DNA from: an uncultured Lachnospiraceae bacterium
GTDB lineage: Bacteria; Bacillota; Clostridia; Lachnospirales; Lachnospiraceae
NCBI GenBank assembly: GCA_910579465.1
Contig: CAJTUB010000006.1
Span: 1 to 64,000 of the forward strand
DNA length: 64,000 nt
Direction of reading: 5' to 3'
Shown here: one piece after another, positions 34,741-42,947 of the stretch
Numbering within the stretch: position 1 is the first letter of the stretch
Layout: each line of letters opens with the position of its first letter
The notes under the pieces: generated by a model
Seen by the model: the letters and a program-made list of their open reading frames with translations, nothing else
What the model was told of the DNA's origin: nothing
The model's database searches: none
Made by a program: the position numbers and the translations under genes

Positions 34741-35538
34741 ATGGCAAAACACGGAGCAATACCGCTTGGATTTATGACAGTCGGAGAGGTTGCAAAGAAA
34801 ATAGGAGTTACTGTCCGTACATTGCAATACTATGACAAGGAAGGTTTGTTATCCCCTTCGGCAGAAAGTGAAGGTGGGCGAAGACTTTATACAGATAAGG
34901 ATTTAGTTATACTTCATCAAATTATATCTTTGAAATCATTGGGTTTTTCTTTGGACGATATAAAGCATCGTTTAATTTCTTTAGAAACGCCGACTGATGT
35001 GGCAAACGCCCTTACCGAACAGGCAGATAGCATACGGGAGAAGATAGAACAGTTAACCGCTTCTTTGACGGCAATCGAACAGTTAAAGGAAGAAGTGTTA
35101 CAAATGCAGACAGTCAATTTTAAGAAGTATGCAGATATTATTGTCAATCTGCAAATGAAAAATGACTCTTACTATCTCATCAAGCGGTTTGATGATGATA
35201 TGCTTGACCATATCCGTAATCGGTTTGATAAGGAAAGCGGTTTGAATTTTATGGATAGATTTAATCGTTTGAGTGATGAAATTATAGAACTTCAAAAGGC
35301 AAGTGTGTCCCCTGAAAGTGAGAAATGCCAACGAATTGTAAAAGAGTATTGGGGCTTGATTACGGAATTTACGAACGGTGATATGAGCATGCTTCCAAAA
35401 TTGATGGAGGTCGGCAATATTGATACCGCTACAAATGCCTGGGAAGAAAAACAAAAAATTGTAAACGACTATTTAGAGCCGGCTTTGCAAGTCTACTTTT
35501 CAAGACTTGGAGAAAATCCGTTTGAGGGGGTGGAATGA
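34741..35538 (+). CDS. MerR-family transcriptional regulator
   Basis: The 265-residue protein has the MerR winged helix-turn-helix at 14-85 (MTVGEVAKKIGVTVRTLQYYDKEGLL and GGRRLYTDKDLVILHQI), followed by a coiled-coil dimerisation helix and a longer effector domain rich in Asp and Glu than in metal-sensing MerR proteins. No Cys-rich metal site is present, so it likely senses an organic compound or peptide. AGGAGG lies before the ATG. Its stop overlaps the ABC ATPase start by four bases, and the promoter at 34688-34718 has the MerR-type 19-bp spacing, so autoregulated control of the exporter is likely. Confidence 0.93.
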   Translation: MAKHGAIPLGFMTVGEVAKKIGVTVRTLQYYDKEGLLSPSAESEGGRRLYTDKDLVILHQIISLKSLGFSLDDIKHRLISLETPTDVANALTEQADSIREKIEQLTASLTAIEQLKEEVLQMQTVNFKKYADIIVNLQMKNDSYYLIKRFDDDMLDHIRNRFDKESGLNFMDRFNRLSDEIIELQKASVSPESEKCQRIVKEYWGLITEFTNGDMSMLPKLMEVGNIDTATNAWEEKQKIVNDYLEPALQVYFSRLGENPFEGVE

Positions 35539-36353
35539 TGAATCGTGCAATACAAGTTCGTGGATTAAAGAAAAGCTATGGCAGCAACATTGTTCTAGGT
35601 GGACTTGATTTTGAAATTGAAAAGGGAGAAACTTTCGCTCTGCTCGGTGTAAATGGTGCAGGAAAAACGACAGCCCTTGAATGTATTGAGGGTTTGAAAA
35701 AATATGACAGTGGTACAATTACGGTAAACGGGAAAATGGGGATTCAGCTGCAATCATCATCTTTACCTGCCCATATCAAACCGATGGAGGCTGTAAGATT
35801 ATTTTCAAAATGGAACAAGGCAAAAATTGATTTCATTATGCTTAACGCTCTTGGCATTGAAAAAATAGAGAAAAAACAGTACATCCAACTATCCACAGGA
35901 CAAAAAAGGCGATTACATCTTGCCCTTGCACTTATCGGTAATCCGGATATTATTTTTCTCGATGAGCCGACTGCGGGGCTTGATGCCCTGGGCAGGGTTT
36001 CACTTCACGAACAAATTCGCAAACTCAGGTCACAAGGAAAAACGATTGTTTTGGCAAGTCACGATATGGCAGAAGTGGAAAGCTTATGTGACCGCATTGC
36101 AATTTTGAATCATGGGAATATTGCCTTTTGCGGCACAGCGTCAGAGCTGACAGATACGATTGGGGAAAAGTATTTTATCCATATCAAAACGAGGCAAGGG
36201 AACAGCACTTTTGAAACAGATACGATTGAAGATACTTTGATTTCCCTGCTTCATGATTTGAAGCAAAAAGAAATTCATCTATTGGATATTAAAGTTGACC
36301 GCGGTACACTGGAACAACATTTTATCGAAATGGCAAGGAGGGAAACAGAATGA
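35535..36353 (+). CDS. ABC transporter ATP-binding protein
   Basis: This 272-residue ATPase has Walker A GVNGAGKTTALECIEG, signature LSTGQKRRLHLALALIGNP, Walker B IIFLDEPTAGLD and the switch His in LASHDMAEVE. It is of the CcmA/ABC-2 type, which drives export of drugs, peptides or lipids. It overlaps the MerR gene at its start and the permease gene at its end, by four bases each. The substrate is not shown by sequence; control by MerR suggests detoxification or peptide resistance. Confidence 0.95.
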   Translation: MMNRAIQVRGLKKSYGSNIVLGGLDFEIEKGETFALLGVNGAGKTTALECIEGLKKYDSGTITVNGKMGIQLQSSSLPAHIKPMEAVRLFSKWNKAKIDFIMLNALGIEKIEKKQYIQLSTGQKRRLHLALALIGNPDIIFLDEPTAGLDALGRVSLHEQIRKLRSQGKTIVLASHDMAEVESLCDRIAILNHGNIAFCGTASELTDTIGEKYFIHIKTRQGNSTFETDTIEDTLISLLHDLKQKEIHLLDIKVDRGTLEQHFIEMARRETE

Positions 36354-37066
36354 ACGGTTTTTTATATGGTGTAGCGTTACAGTGGAAATTGGATCTGCGA
36401 AGTAAGTCCCTCTTAGTGACCTGCTATATCGTTCCGCTTATTTTCTTTCTTCTTATGGGCGGTATTTTTACTTCCGTTATGCCCGAAATGGGAAGTACAC
36501 TAATACAATCTATGATTGTAATGAGTGTTTCAATGGGAGCATATATCGGATTACCGCCGTCGTTGATTGAAACTTACGGAAGTGACATAAAAAAAGTTTA
36601 TAAAGCAAACGGAGTCCCTATCTGTTCAGGACTTGTTACAATGTTCCTTTCAGCATTTGTTCATTTGATGATTACCTGTGTTGTGATAATGCTGCTTGCC
36701 CCTATTCTATTTGAAGCAACTTTGCCGATACAGCTTCCGTTTTTCTTTCTTGCACTTGCTATGTACATTACCTCGTCGTTAAGTATTGGAAGTGTTTTAG
36801 GATTGACGGTAAAAAATCAGGCGAAGCTGACGATGATCGCACAATTAGTGTTTTTGCCCTCAATTATGCTTTCGGGAATTATGTTTCCTATTGAGTTTCT
36901 ACCCGATTTTTTGGAAACGATAGGACGAATTTTCCCAGCCTCCTGGGGATACCGGTTGATGTTGGATAATGGATTTTGCTTTGAAAATCTATGGTATCTC
37001 ATCTTTCTCTTTTTTGCAGCGGTAATTGTATGTGGAATAGTTTTGAAAAAACAAAAAGCAAAATAG
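36350..37066 (+). CDS. ABC-2 type transporter permease
   Basis: The 238-residue protein has six hydrophobic segments arranged as in ABC-2 permeases: a TM near residues 20-45 (LLVTCYIVPLIFFLLMGGIF), TMs at MSVSMGAYIGLPPSL and FVHLMITCVVIMLLAPIL, a long TM4-5 loop and LIFLFFAAVIVCGIVL near the end. It pairs with the ATPase just upstream (four-base overlap) to form an exporter. A 24-codon frame follows 18 bases after its stop. Confidence 0.92.
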   Translation: MNGFLYGVALQWKLDLRSKSLLVTCYIVPLIFFLLMGGIFTSVMPEMGSTLIQSMIVMSVSMGAYIGLPPSLIETYGSDIKKVYKANGVPICSGLVTMFLSAFVHLMITCVVIMLLAPILFEATLPIQLPFFFLALAMYITSSLSIGSVLGLTVKNQAKLTMIAQLVFLPSIMLSGIMFPIEFLPDFLETIGRIFPASWGYRLMLDNGFCFENLWYLIFLFFAAVIVCGIVLKKQKAK

Positions 37067-37084
37067 TTTGGAGGGAAAAGTTCT

Positions 37085-37159
37085 ATGCCTATCGGCTATC
37101 TCTGTCAAAGGATTTATTACGCTGTCTTTGCAGCAGTTACGGAAATAATAACCCTCTGA
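37085..37159 (+). CDS. Small ORF (24 aa) after the ABC permease
   Basis: ATG 37085 lies ten bases after GGAGGG, and the frame runs 24 codons to TGA at 37157. The peptide begins MPIGYLCQRIYYAVFAAVT; it is mostly hydrophobic and could span a membrane or be a tail left by deletion. It precedes a clean terminator. Expression from the permease transcript is likely if the site works. I do not recognise a family. Confidence 0.4.
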   Translation: MPIGYLCQRIYYAVFAAVTEIITL

Positions 37160-37160
37160 A

Positions 37161-37194
37161 AAGGACTTCCAATTACGGAAGTCCTTCCTTTTAA
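37161..37194. terminator. Bidirectional terminator between the exporter and the R-M locus
   Basis: AAGGACTTCC (37161-37170) pairs with GGAAGTCCTT (37177-37186), followed on the plus strand by CCTTTTAATATTTT; on the minus strand the hairpin is followed by TTTTCAG. It can end both the exporter operon and the HNH gene that stops at 37191. Confidence 0.85.
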
Positions 37195-37796
37195 TATTTT
37201 GAATTTGGAGATATTGTATAGTTCCCTTCACGCTCTAACCATTTAGCCATAGCCCAAGATTCCTCAAATCTAACACTAGCCATTGTTAATCCATATTCCC
37301 TACATAAATCCATGAATTTTTCATATGTATCAGGTCTCTTTGTAAATAAAATCCACATTAAGGCGGCTTCGGCAGTCAAAAATGTTTCACCACCATGTTT
37401 ATGGGAAGGTCGTTTAATAACATTACATCTTCGGCAACGTAAAGTTAAATTATCAAGTGTATTTGCAACATCACCAAGTTCTTCCTTAGGAATAATATGG
37501 TCAGCTTGTAGCTCTAAACGAGTTCCGCAATCGGCACATTTGCCTGTCTGGTCAAAATGCCATTGACGAACTGCCTGCCAGCATTTTCTAGGCGGATAAT
37601 GTGACTGGAAAGACTTGTTGCTGGCAACAGATGTTCCAACCTGTGATGGATTTAGATGACCTAGCACAAGCGAAGCAAGCTCACTATATTTTACAAGACC
37701 CTCTTCAACTAAATAGTCAATCATATATTTCCATTGTTCTTCTGTCCATTCTCGGTCAGATTCAGGAAATGAACTAAGTGTAGTATAATCTGGCAT
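37191..37796 (-). CDS. HNH restriction endonuclease (type II R-M)
   Basis: The 201-residue protein carries a zinc-bound HNH site: CADCGTRLELQADHIIPKE (catalytic His near residue 104), then LDNLTLRCRRCNVIKR. The N-terminus (residues 10-70) is a helical region that may recognise DNA. It starts three bases after the stop of the controller gene, and AGGAGG lies inside that gene, so the two are co-transcribed. With the divergent methyltransferase it forms a type II restriction-modification locus. The recognition sequence is unknown. Confidence 0.88.
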   Translation of the reverse strand: MPDYTTLSSFPESDREWTEEQWKYMIDYLVEEGLVKYSELASLVLGHLNPSQVGTSVASNKSFQSHYPPRKCWQAVRQWHFDQTGKCADCGTRLELQADHIIPKEELGDVANTLDNLTLRCRRCNVIKRPSHKHGGETFLTAEAALMWILFTKRPDTYEKFMDLCREYGLTMASVRFEESWAMAKWLEREGNYTISPNSKY

Positions 37797-37799
37797 AGT

Positions 37800-38051
37800 T
37801 TAAAAACCTCCTAATCTTAATCGTTCTTCATAATCAGTAACAAATTCAGTTAGGGATATTCCAAGAGCCATACATATATTACGAACTTCAAGAAAATCTA
37901 AACGCTTCTGGCTCTGCTCATACTTGCATACATAGGACTGACTAAAGCCAAGATGTGATGCTAATTCTTGCTGTGTTATATTTGATTGAACTCTGTAATC
38001 CTTTAAACACTGAATAAGTACCCTATACTCTGGTTCGTATATAAGACTCAT
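37800..38051 (-). CDS. Xre-type controller (C) protein of the R-M system
   Basis: This 83-residue protein is a single helix-turn-helix of Xre/Cro type (TQQELASHLGFSQSYVCKYEQSQKR, then ICMALGISLTEFV), the size and context of restriction-modification C proteins, which delay nuclease expression until DNA is methylated. The ATG at 38051 has AGGAGG upstream. It leads the C-R operon on the minus strand. A C-box was not identified with certainty in the intergenic region. Confidence 0.9.
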   Translation of the reverse strand: MSLIYEPEYRVLIQCLKDYRVQSNITQQELASHLGFSQSYVCKYEQSQKRLDFLEVRNICMALGISLTEFVTDYEERLRLGGF

Positions 38052-38145
38052 AAATATACCTCCTACACTAATTCGGCAGAGTCAACTTTATATACCAAAA
38101 CGGCTCAACCCCAGTAAATTCAATGGTTTCAGAAGTTATAAGCTT

Positions 38146-38367
38146 TTACCTCCCTTTCTTTGCCTTAGGCAACCAAAATTTTGCGTCGGGAACCCAGTCA
38201 AGGTCGGGATGAAAGCCCGTTAAATTCAGCATTGACTGAGTTTCCATAAGTAAAATGCAATCGGCCTCAATCAAAGAAAGGGATAGATTTTTCATAATTC
38301 GTTTGACACTACCACTAATTTTATTACTACACAAGAAATATTCCAAAATAGAATATTGACCATTCAA
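38146..38367 (-). CDS. Hypothetical 73-aa protein within the R-M locus (doubtful)
   Basis: A minus-strand frame from ATG 38367 to 38146 encodes 73 residues that look compositionally protein-like (LSLIEADCILLMETQSMLN, then GFHPDLDWVPDAKFWLPKA) with Trp and Pro clusters rarely seen by chance. It has only a weak Shine-Dalgarno, and its start overlaps the -35 region of the methyltransferase promoter. It may be a gene remnant replaced by the promoter, or a small accessory. I recognise no family. Confidence 0.35.
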   Translation of the reverse strand: MNGQYSILEYFLCSNKISGSVKRIMKNLSLSLIEADCILLMETQSMLNLTGFHPDLDWVPDAKFWLPKAKKGR

Positions 38368-38384
38368 CCTGAAAAGGGTATACT
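38356..38384 (+). promoter_or_regulatory. Promoter of the methyltransferase gene
   Basis: TTGACC (38356-38361) and TATACT (38379-38384) are separated by 17 bp, close to the sigma-A consensus. The methyltransferase ATG at 38414 lies about 30 bases on, after AAAGGAG. This is a strong promoter, as needed for immediate methylation on entry into a new host. Confidence 0.75.
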
Positions 38385-38413
38385 ATTCATAGGTGTGTGT
38401 AAAGGAGAAATCA

Positions 38414-40597
38414 ATGAAAATAATAATTAAAGAATTTCTGAAAAAAATAGATACTGAATGGTCGCCCGAAGAAGCACAGATAGAATGGTTACAAAAGCTA
38501 ATCTCCTATTCTGAATTAAACGGATATAAAATCAGCAAAGAATATGACTATGCGTTTATTGAGGCTGTAAACCAAAAGTTAGACCTTAACTCAAAAGTCT
38601 TCAAAGGAATAATGGATTGTGCCTTTAGGGAACATGTAAAATTTAACTATATTCAGAAAACACAAGTTAAGGCTTATCTTGATAGCGATGATAAAGAATC
38701 ATACCTTAGTCTACTAACAGATATGGATATTCATAATGAAACTTTAATTAGCAAATTCTTGCCAGTACATAAGGCTGAAACAATGAAAGAATTAAAGAAC
38801 ATCTATGAAACTGACAAAAAGTATCTCGATGTCCTATCATCTATCTTTTCTCGTTATTGTTTTAATCTTTTTGAGAAGAAATGTACTGCTGAATTTTTCT
38901 CAAATGAGAAAGATATAAATACAAATTATTATGAATTTATATCAAAAAAATATGAGGATATTTGCAAGAGGGATTTTGCCTTATCTGTGATAAAGATTAA
39001 GGAAGATTTATTTACTGAGTCATACGAAAAAGGCTGTAACAGGGTACTTGCTACTATTAAAAAATCTTATGAAAGTCTTAATAACCATTGCGAAATGATT
39101 GTTTATATACCAGCATTGAACAACGGAAAGTTTGATTATCAATGGCAATTATATTCTGATATTATTCTATTTAGTGAAAAGCATGTAAAGGAAAAAATAG
39201 ATAGAGCTTATTTTCGCTGGGAAAAGATAGGGAACGCTACTAAAAATTATATAGATTCGTTAGTTCCGTTTAATGCTGAGTTTGATTACGCTAATCAGGG
39301 ATTTGTATTTAAGGATTGTTTTGTAATTGGTCATGAAAAGAAGTATGACTTGATGTTGATATTTGAGAAGAATGTTAGAGATGAGAGAATAATAAATTGT
39401 CCTGCATGTTACTCAAATAATATTCAAGGGAACTCATATCCTATTTTGAATGTAAAAAGCTGGGAATGCAGGAATCCACTATGTCCAGATAGAAGCAAAT
39501 ATAATCGTGGCAAAAGATATGCTTTTAGCTCTTTGTTTAGACAGTATCAGTTACAAGACGAGGATAATATTATACCAGAGAACTCAATTGCTCGTTGGCA
39601 TCTTGATTGTCTGGAAGATGGTGACTTTAAAGAAGCTTTAGTTATGGCAATAAATCACTATTCTTGTGTCGGAGACACTGTTATAATTTATGATGATTTA
39701 AATGAAGATAAGGAAAATGAAAAAAAAAGAAAGCTTGTACATAAAAAATATGAGATTGCGGATAGGGATTTACTAGAAGATTTTAGAAAATCTTCATATT
39801 TTTATAGATATCTTCAAATTAATCATAGAGAGATAAACGAAACAAACAGTATTTATATTGGAAAAGCACGAGTCATACATGGAGATTCATTTGATGCTCT
39901 ACGAAAAATGGATGAATTATCAGTAGATGCCGCTGTCACTTCTCCGCCGTATTATAACGCAAAGTCTTATTCACAATGGGAAAATATTTATTGTTATTTA
40001 TATGATATGTATAACATCTCAAAAGAAATATTCCGAGTGATGAAAGAAGGTGGCGTGTACTTATTCAATATTTTTGATTACTTTGATAATGAGAATAATA
40101 TATCATTATCTGCAATGGGAAATAAGCGAATGATACTTGGTGCATATATGATAGATATTTTTAGAAGAGTCGGATTTAATGTAGATGGTAACATTATATG
40201 GAATAAAGGAGAAATTCAGGGAAACAGAAATTTTAATCAAGGAAACAGAACTCCATACTATCAGGCTCCACTTAATTGCTGGGAACATGTGCTGATACTA
40301 AGCAAGGGGACAAAAAATAGGAAATTTGATGAGATAAAATCTTCTATTCAAGACATTCAACCTGTAATTAAAATGGTTAGGGGAAAAAATGTCTTGGGAC
40401 ATGATGCTCCATATCCAAAAGAAATTCCAGAACTCCTTATTAGACATATGAAAACAAATGAAGTAGTTTTAGACCCATTTTTGGGAAGTGGAACAACATC
40501 TATTGTAGCAAACGAATATGGAGTAGAATCAGTTGGTATAGAAAAAAGTGATGAGTATTTCATCTTATGCAAGAAACAGATAAATAAGAGCTTATAA
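38414..40597 (+). CDS. DNA methyltransferase, beta-class, with zinc ribbon
   Basis: The 727-residue protein holds methyltransferase motifs in beta-class order: motif IV AAVTSPPYYN near residue 510, then VYLFNIFDYF, and motif I near the C-terminus in VVLDPFLGSGTTSIVANEYG with VGIEKSDEYF. TSPPY favours N4-cytosine or N6-adenine modification. A zinc-ribbon-like CPACYSNN ... CRNPLCPD lies near 330-360, and about 300 N-terminal residues are helical and not recognised. It is the protective partner of the HNH nuclease and C protein. The N-terminal extension makes it larger than usual type II methyltransferases, so a role in target choice is possible. Confidence 0.9.
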   Translation: MKIIIKEFLKKIDTEWSPEEAQIEWLQKLISYSELNGYKISKEYDYAFIEAVNQKLDLNSKVFKGIMDCAFREHVKFNYIQKTQVKAYLDSDDKESYLSLLTDMDIHNETLISKFLPVHKAETMKELKNIYETDKKYLDVLSSIFSRYCFNLFEKKCTAEFFSNEKDINTNYYEFISKKYEDICKRDFALSVIKIKEDLFTESYEKGCNRVLATIKKSYESLNNHCEMIVYIPALNNGKFDYQWQLYSDIILFSEKHVKEKIDRAYFRWEKIGNATKNYIDSLVPFNAEFDYANQGFVFKDCFVIGHEKKYDLMLIFEKNVRDERIINCPACYSNNIQGNSYPILNVKSWECRNPLCPDRSKYNRGKRYAFSSLFRQYQLQDEDNIIPENSIARWHLDCLEDGDFKEALVMAINHYSCVGDTVIIYDDLNEDKENEKKRKLVHKKYEIADRDLLEDFRKSSYFYRYLQINHREINETNSIYIGKARVIHGDSFDALRKMDELSVDAAVTSPPYYNAKSYSQWENIYCYLYDMYNISKEIFRVMKEGGVYLFNIFDYFDNENNISLSAMGNKRMILGAYMIDIFRRVGFNVDGNIIWNKGEIQGNRNFNQGNRTPYYQAPLNCWEHVLILSKGTKNRKFDEIKSSIQDIQPVIKMVRGKNVLGHDAPYPKEIPELLIRHMKTNEVVLDPFLGSGTTSIVANEYGVESVGIEKSDEYFILCKKQINKSL

Positions 40598-40603
40598 GAA
40601 AGA

Positions 40604-40645
40604 GGAAATGGATCTGAAATAAATCAGCTTCATTTCCTTTTTATT
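40604..40645 (+). terminator. Terminator of the methyltransferase gene
   Basis: GGAAATG (40604-40610) pairs with CATTTCC (40631-40637), with an inner TCTGA/TCAG stem, and TTTTTATT follows. It lies a few bases past the stop codon. Confidence 0.85.
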
Positions 40646-40760
40646 GTAATGTTTGCTCCTTTATATGCTCAAGGGCGAGAATGTATTCGATTGATGCTCT
40701 CTTCAAAGAGGCTTTGTAAGTGCTAAAATCATTTCTGGGGTGGAAAAACCTGTAGTTTAA
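40641..40760 (-). pseudogene. C-terminal remnant of an unidentified gene (39 codons)
   Basis: A minus-strand frame from 40760 to TAA at 40641 encodes LNYRFFHPRNDFSTYKASLK and continues RASIEYILALEHIKEQTLQ. It has the composition of a real protein C-terminus but no start codon: a stop precedes it immediately. It lies at the edge of the restriction-modification block and may mark the broken boundary of an insertion. No family is recognised. Confidence 0.55.
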
Positions 40761-40813
40761 CTACCATTAACGGATATATTATCAATATATTTGAATAATC
40801 AACCAACCGATTA

Positions 40814-40850
40814 AAAAAGCAACCTTTCTCCATCTGGAAAAAGGCTGCTC
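40814..40850 (-). terminator. Terminator of the sugar-acid operon
   Basis: AGCAACCTTTCTCC (40819-40832) pairs with GGAAAAAGGCTGCT (40837-40850); TTTTTAATC follows on the minus strand. It lies just beyond the fucU stop. Confidence 0.88.
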
Positions 40851-40871
40851 ACTCCTGCGGCAGCGTCCCCC

Positions 40872-41315
40872 CTATTCCGGCAGGACGCAGCCCTTCTGTA
40901 AAATTACGTTAGCATACTGGCTTGTTTCAGAGGTGGCAATCACGGCATATGCCTTTTTTGCCTCCTCGTAGAAGGCAAACCGCTCCAGCCTTTGAATGAC
41001 GTCAGTTCCTCTTTTTTCTGCCTTTGAAATCATCTCTTCATAGGTTTTCCAGATGGAAACGTCCGCAGTATCTCCCGGCACCCGCTCCATCAGGCTGACC
41101 GGCTTTTCGATATACTGGTCTAACGGAAATACCTGCAATATTGCCTCAAGGAGCTCCGGTACTCGGTGTCCGTCCATCCGTATTACAATCCCGTTCTTCC
41201 CCATCGTTTCCGCAGGGAAGTTTCCGTCTGCAATCACAATCGTATCACTGTGCCCCATCTCGCAGAGCACCTTTAACAGCTGCGGTGAAAGTAACGGCGA
41301 TATTCCTTTTAACAT
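40872..41315 (-). CDS. fucU: L-fucose mutarotase FucU (RbsD/FucU family)
   Basis: The 147-residue protein starts MLKGISPLLSPQLLKVLCEM and continues GHSDTIVIADGNFPAE, the active-site region of RbsD/FucU mutarotases, with VPELLEAIL and SQYANVILQKG later. FucU interconverts alpha and beta forms of L-fucose (and related sugars) so that enzymes receive the right anomer. It is the last gene of the seven-gene minus-strand operon, 35 bases after the GH43 stop, and a terminator follows. Its presence suggests that the operon substrate is fucose-like rather than a plain uronate. Confidence 0.9.
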   Translation of the reverse strand: MLKGISPLLSPQLLKVLCEMGHSDTIVIADGNFPAETMGKNGIVIRMDGHRVPELLEAILQVFPLDQYIEKPVSLMERVPGDTADVSIWKTYEEMISKAEKRGTDVIQRLERFAFYEEAKKAYAVIATSETSQYANVILQKGCVLPE

Positions 41316-41350
41316 CGTTCTATTCCTCCGATTTTCTGCTTATTTCCTGT

Positions 41351-42910
41351 CTAAAAAGTATCTATGACAGGGTCCCCGTCCTCGTCAAACCATACGCCCC
41401 TGACAGCGGTACAGCGCGGGGCATCCTTAAGCGCGGTCTTGGCATGATATACGGTGTAGACATTGCCGTTTTCATCGGTGAAAAAGGAATTATGTCCCGG
41501 CCCGTATTCTCCCTTGACCGTGTAGGAGGTATGCACCGGTGCAGGCCTTTTCTCCCAGCAGAACGGATTCAGCAAATCCTTTGCTTCCTCTGCCACCAGA
41601 AAGCCCACGGCATAGGAGTCCCCTCCGGCAGAGCCTCCCGAAAAGGCAAGATATACCTTCCCGTTTCTAAGAAGCGCAAAAGGTCCTTCGTTATTGATGG
41701 TGCCCTCCGTGTTTTCCCAGCCCCACAAAGGCCTTGACAGCAGCACCGGTTCGCTTGTCAGCCGGTACGGGTTTGCTTTATCCGTAGTGGCGATATAAAG
41801 CATGGAGCCGGTGTCCTTTTCGGAAAAAATATGTTCCCGGTAGGACCAGACAAGATAGGAACGTCCTCCCGCTTCAAAATAGGTCATATCCAGCGTAATC
41901 CCATGCTCCGCAAGGAACGAACCGTCTGCCCTTCTTACCCGTTCCGGCACCTCCCAGTCTGAAGGTGCGGCAATCTCCCCGCCCCTTTTCAGCTTCATCA
42001 TATGGCACTGCGGTCCGAACGATTCCCCGCTCACCGCAAACAAAATGTAGATGTCGTCGCCGATTTTATGAAGCTCCGGCGCCCAGAAATTCTGGATAAA
42101 TTTCCTCTCCCGGTCAACATCAAGCAGCAGCACCGGCTCCGCTCCTTTAAACAGTCCTTCGACTGTATCGCTTTCCCTCACAAAAATACCGATGTTATTG
42201 TTATTGTCATTGGTCGCAATAAAATAATATTTTCCCTTCCAACGGAAAATCTGCGGGTCTGCCCAGCCCGTGGCAAGAGGAAAGCCAAACTTCATGGCGC
42301 TGCCCTCCATCTGGCAGCGCTCCGGCGGAAGAAGCTTTCTTTTCAGACGGCTTACCATCTCCTCCGGCACCGCAATTTCATTACATGAGCCGACCTCCTT
42401 CCCCGTACAGAGTACCGGCGCAGTCATATCCGCAGCGCATGTAAGGTCTGATACATAATTCTCAAATACATTTCCCTCTCTGTCCTGCCAGAGCAGCTCA
42501 TAGCGCGCAAGTGCGGCATTATAGCTGCCGCTGATTTTATCGATGCACGCGGATGTATTCAGATACAGCATCCTCATCTCCCCGTACCGGATAAAATCCT
42601 CCGTTACCCAGAAGGCAACACTCCCCGCCGTCTCACTGTCATAGCCCGCCGCATTATCGCACAAAGGCGCCATGATTACATAGCTCCCGCCCGCTGTCTG
42701 GAAAACGCACGGATTCTTTAAGCCCTTGCAATGTATCGTATTTTTTCCCGTAATCGAACCCTTTGCATATAAAATCCCGTAATTATTATAAAACGGAATA
42801 TAATCCTTCCCATCCGTGCTATACGCCATATGCACACTATTCGCCAAATCAATACTGTAACCGTCAAAATCCGGTTCCCTTGTATACACCTTAAGCCATA
42901 CCTCTGCCAT
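41351..42910 (-). CDS. Glycoside hydrolase family 43 protein
   Basis: The 519-residue protein folds as a five-bladed beta-propeller of GH43 type: GWADPQIFRWKGKYYFIATN (catalytic base Asp near residue 217), NFWAPELHKIGDDIYILFAVSG, INNEGPFALLRNGKVYLAFSGG (acid Glu) and YGPGHNSFFTDENGNVYTVYHA. An extra N-terminal region of about 200 residues precedes it. GH43 enzymes cleave arabinofuranosyl or xylosyl bonds; here neighbours suggest a fucosylated or arabinosylated substrate. No signal peptide is present, so it is cytoplasmic. It sits between the amidohydrolase and FucU genes. Confidence 0.88.
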   Translation of the reverse strand: MAEVWLKVYTREPDFDGYSIDLANSVHMAYSTDGKDYIPFYNNYGILYAKGSITGKNTIHCKGLKNPCVFQTAGGSYVIMAPLCDNAAGYDSETAGSVAFWVTEDFIRYGEMRMLYLNTSACIDKISGSYNAALARYELLWQDREGNVFENYVSDLTCAADMTAPVLCTGKEVGSCNEIAVPEEMVSRLKRKLLPPERCQMEGSAMKFGFPLATGWADPQIFRWKGKYYFIATNDNNNNIGIFVRESDTVEGLFKGAEPVLLLDVDRERKFIQNFWAPELHKIGDDIYILFAVSGESFGPQCHMMKLKRGGEIAAPSDWEVPERVRRADGSFLAEHGITLDMTYFEAGGRSYLVWSYREHIFSEKDTGSMLYIATTDKANPYRLTSEPVLLSRPLWGWENTEGTINNEGPFALLRNGKVYLAFSGGSAGGDSYAVGFLVAEEAKDLLNPFCWEKRPAPVHTSYTVKGEYGPGHNSFFTDENGNVYTVYHAKTALKDAPRCTAVRGVWFDEDGDPVIDTF

Positions 42911-42947
42911 CTTAACGATTCTCCTTTCTCTTTTTGGAAACTCCCCC

